This document shows positions 31,969 to 32,721 of a stretch of DNA of 32,721 nucleotides, piece by piece (within the stretch, counting starts at the first letter, position 1; each line of letters begins with the position of its first letter). This stretch comes from Robiginitomaculum sp. GTDB lineage: Bacteria > Pseudomonadota > Alphaproteobacteria > Caulobacterales > Maricaulaceae. Where the stretch lies: assembly GCA_030949705.1 (NCBI GenBank), contig JAUZSF010000002.1, positions 1 through 32,721 on the forward strand, in the 5' to 3' direction. The position numbers and the translations under genes are program-made. The notes under the pieces were generated by a model that saw only the letters and a program-made list of their open reading frames with translations, ran no database searches and was not told where the DNA came from.

Positions 31969-32721
31969 ATGGCTCATTCACCAGAATTCAACTTCTTTAA
32001 TGACCGGCTGGAACAGGACGATTCTCAGGTTTTTGACGCCCTTCTTCAGGAAGAAAAGCGTCAGGCCCGCCAGATCGAATTGATTGCTTCGGAAAATATT
32101 GTTTCACGCGCGGTTTTAGAGGCCCAAGGCTCTGTCTTTACCAATAAATATGCCGAAGGCTATCCGGGGCGGCGCTATTATGGTGGCTGTGTGAATGCGG
32201 ATATTGTCGAGACTCTGGCGATCGAGCGAGCAAAAACCTTGTTTGATGCCGGTTTTGCCAATGTACAGCCGAGCTCTGGCAGTCAGGCCAATCAGGGGGT
32301 GTTTCTGGCCCTGATCAAACCCGGCGATACGGTATTGGGTCTCAGCCTGGCCGCGGGCGGGCATCTTACCCACGGCGCGCGGCCCAACATGTCTGGGAAA
32401 TGGTTTAATGCGGTGCATTACGGCGTGCGTGAAGATAATGCGCAGATTGATATGGACGAGGTCCGCGATCTGGCGCGCCAGCATAAACCGGCGCTGATCA
32501 TCACCGGCGGTTCGGCTTATCCGCGTACCATAGATTTTGCCGCCTTTAGAGAAATTGCCGACGAGGTGGGTGCCTATCTGATGGTGGATATGGCCCATAT
32601 TGCCGGTCTGGTGGCGGGCGGGGTTCATCCCAGCCCCTTGCCCCATGCCCATGTGGTGACCACGACTACGCACAAGACATTGCGGGGGCCGCGCGGCGGC
32701 ATGATCCTGACCAATGACGAG
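31969..32721 (+). CDS. glyA: Serine hydroxymethyltransferase, N-terminal part (cut by window edge)
   Basis: The 251 codons present encode the first 60 percent of GlyA, the PLP enzyme that interconverts serine and glycine and feeds one-carbon units to tetrahydrofolate. Diagnostic segments are [62 protein letters not shown] and the cofactor lysine in [15 protein letters not shown]. The ATG at 31969 has AAAGG eight bases upstream; an in-frame ATG at 31954 would add five residues. The frame is open to the end of the window. It is divergent from the MucR-family gene. Confidence 0.97.
   Translation, partial: MAHSPEFNFFNDRLEQDDSQVFDALLQEEKRQARQIELIASENIVSRAVLEAQGSVFTNKYAEGYPGRRYYGGCVNADIVETLAIERAKTLFDAGFANVQPSSGSQANQGVFLALIKPGDTVLGLSLAAGGHLTHGARPNMSGKWFNAVHYGVREDNAQIDMDEVRDLARQHKPALIITGGSAYPRTIDFAAFREIADEVGAYLMVDMAHIAGLVAGGVHPSPLPHAHVVTTTTHKTLRGPRGGMILTNDE

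Overview
The window reads as a chromosomal segment of an alphaproteobacterium of moderate GC content. The main evidence is gene content and order: a pcm-like gene, tolC, popZ (DUF2497) and valS in a row; dacC, tmk, holB, tatD and an MBL-fold gene in a row; a Ros/MucR regulator; and an NDUFS4-type complex I accessory subunit. The order within the class cannot be fixed from sequence alone.

Layout. 1-1371 (mostly minus): the 5' half of a tRNA (probably Asn), a terminator, a periplasmic alpha-carbonic anhydrase and tRNA-Cys. 1523-7166 (plus): pcm-like methyltransferase, tolC, popZ, valS. 7176-8641 (minus): yhhN-like membrane protein and xthA. 8642-13115 is the accessory part: a run of AGGGGTA repeats, a three-unit array of a ~220 bp repeat whose first unit is split by a complete IS3-family element (9175-10447, 3-bp target duplication), and a secreted-protein gene (11493-13051) whose reading frame changes about twenty times. 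13268-15992 (plus): an FMN-dependent 2-hydroxyacid dehydrogenase overlapping a thiamine-diphosphate enzyme. 16019-21056 (minus): membrane-anchored amidohydrolase, then rfbB-rfbA-FAD-linked dehydrogenase as one transcription unit. 21207-22345 (plus): DUF192 protein, tRNA-Pro, terminator, NDUFS4-like subunit, tRNA-Arg. 22358-26502 (minus): a small secreted protein, then cfa-cysK-metC. 26641-31133 (plus): dacC-tmk-holB-tatD-MBL, tightly packed. 31134-31568 (minus): a MucR-family regulator lacking most zinc ligands. 31969 to the edge (plus): the start of glyA.

How the genes work together. Most are core: translation (valS, tRNAs), replication (tmk, holB), wall maturation (dacC), pole organisation (popZ), secretion (tolC), sulfur amino acids (cysK, metC), dTDP-sugars (rfbAB) and one-carbon metabolism (glyA). 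The 13-19 kb part holds two flavin-dependent hydroxyacid dehydrogenases and a 2-oxoacid-decarboxylase-like enzyme, suggesting 2-hydroxyacid catabolism.

The most striking feature is a set of small indels. Single-base shifts interrupt cfa, tatD and the transposase orfA, one apparent missing base fuses dacC to tmk, and the gene at 11493-13051 is shifted about every 50-80 bases while its protein segments stay recognisable. This may be real decay, but uncorrected sequencing error near repeats is at least as likely, and read data would decide. I see no CRISPR array, phage module or clear new defence system.
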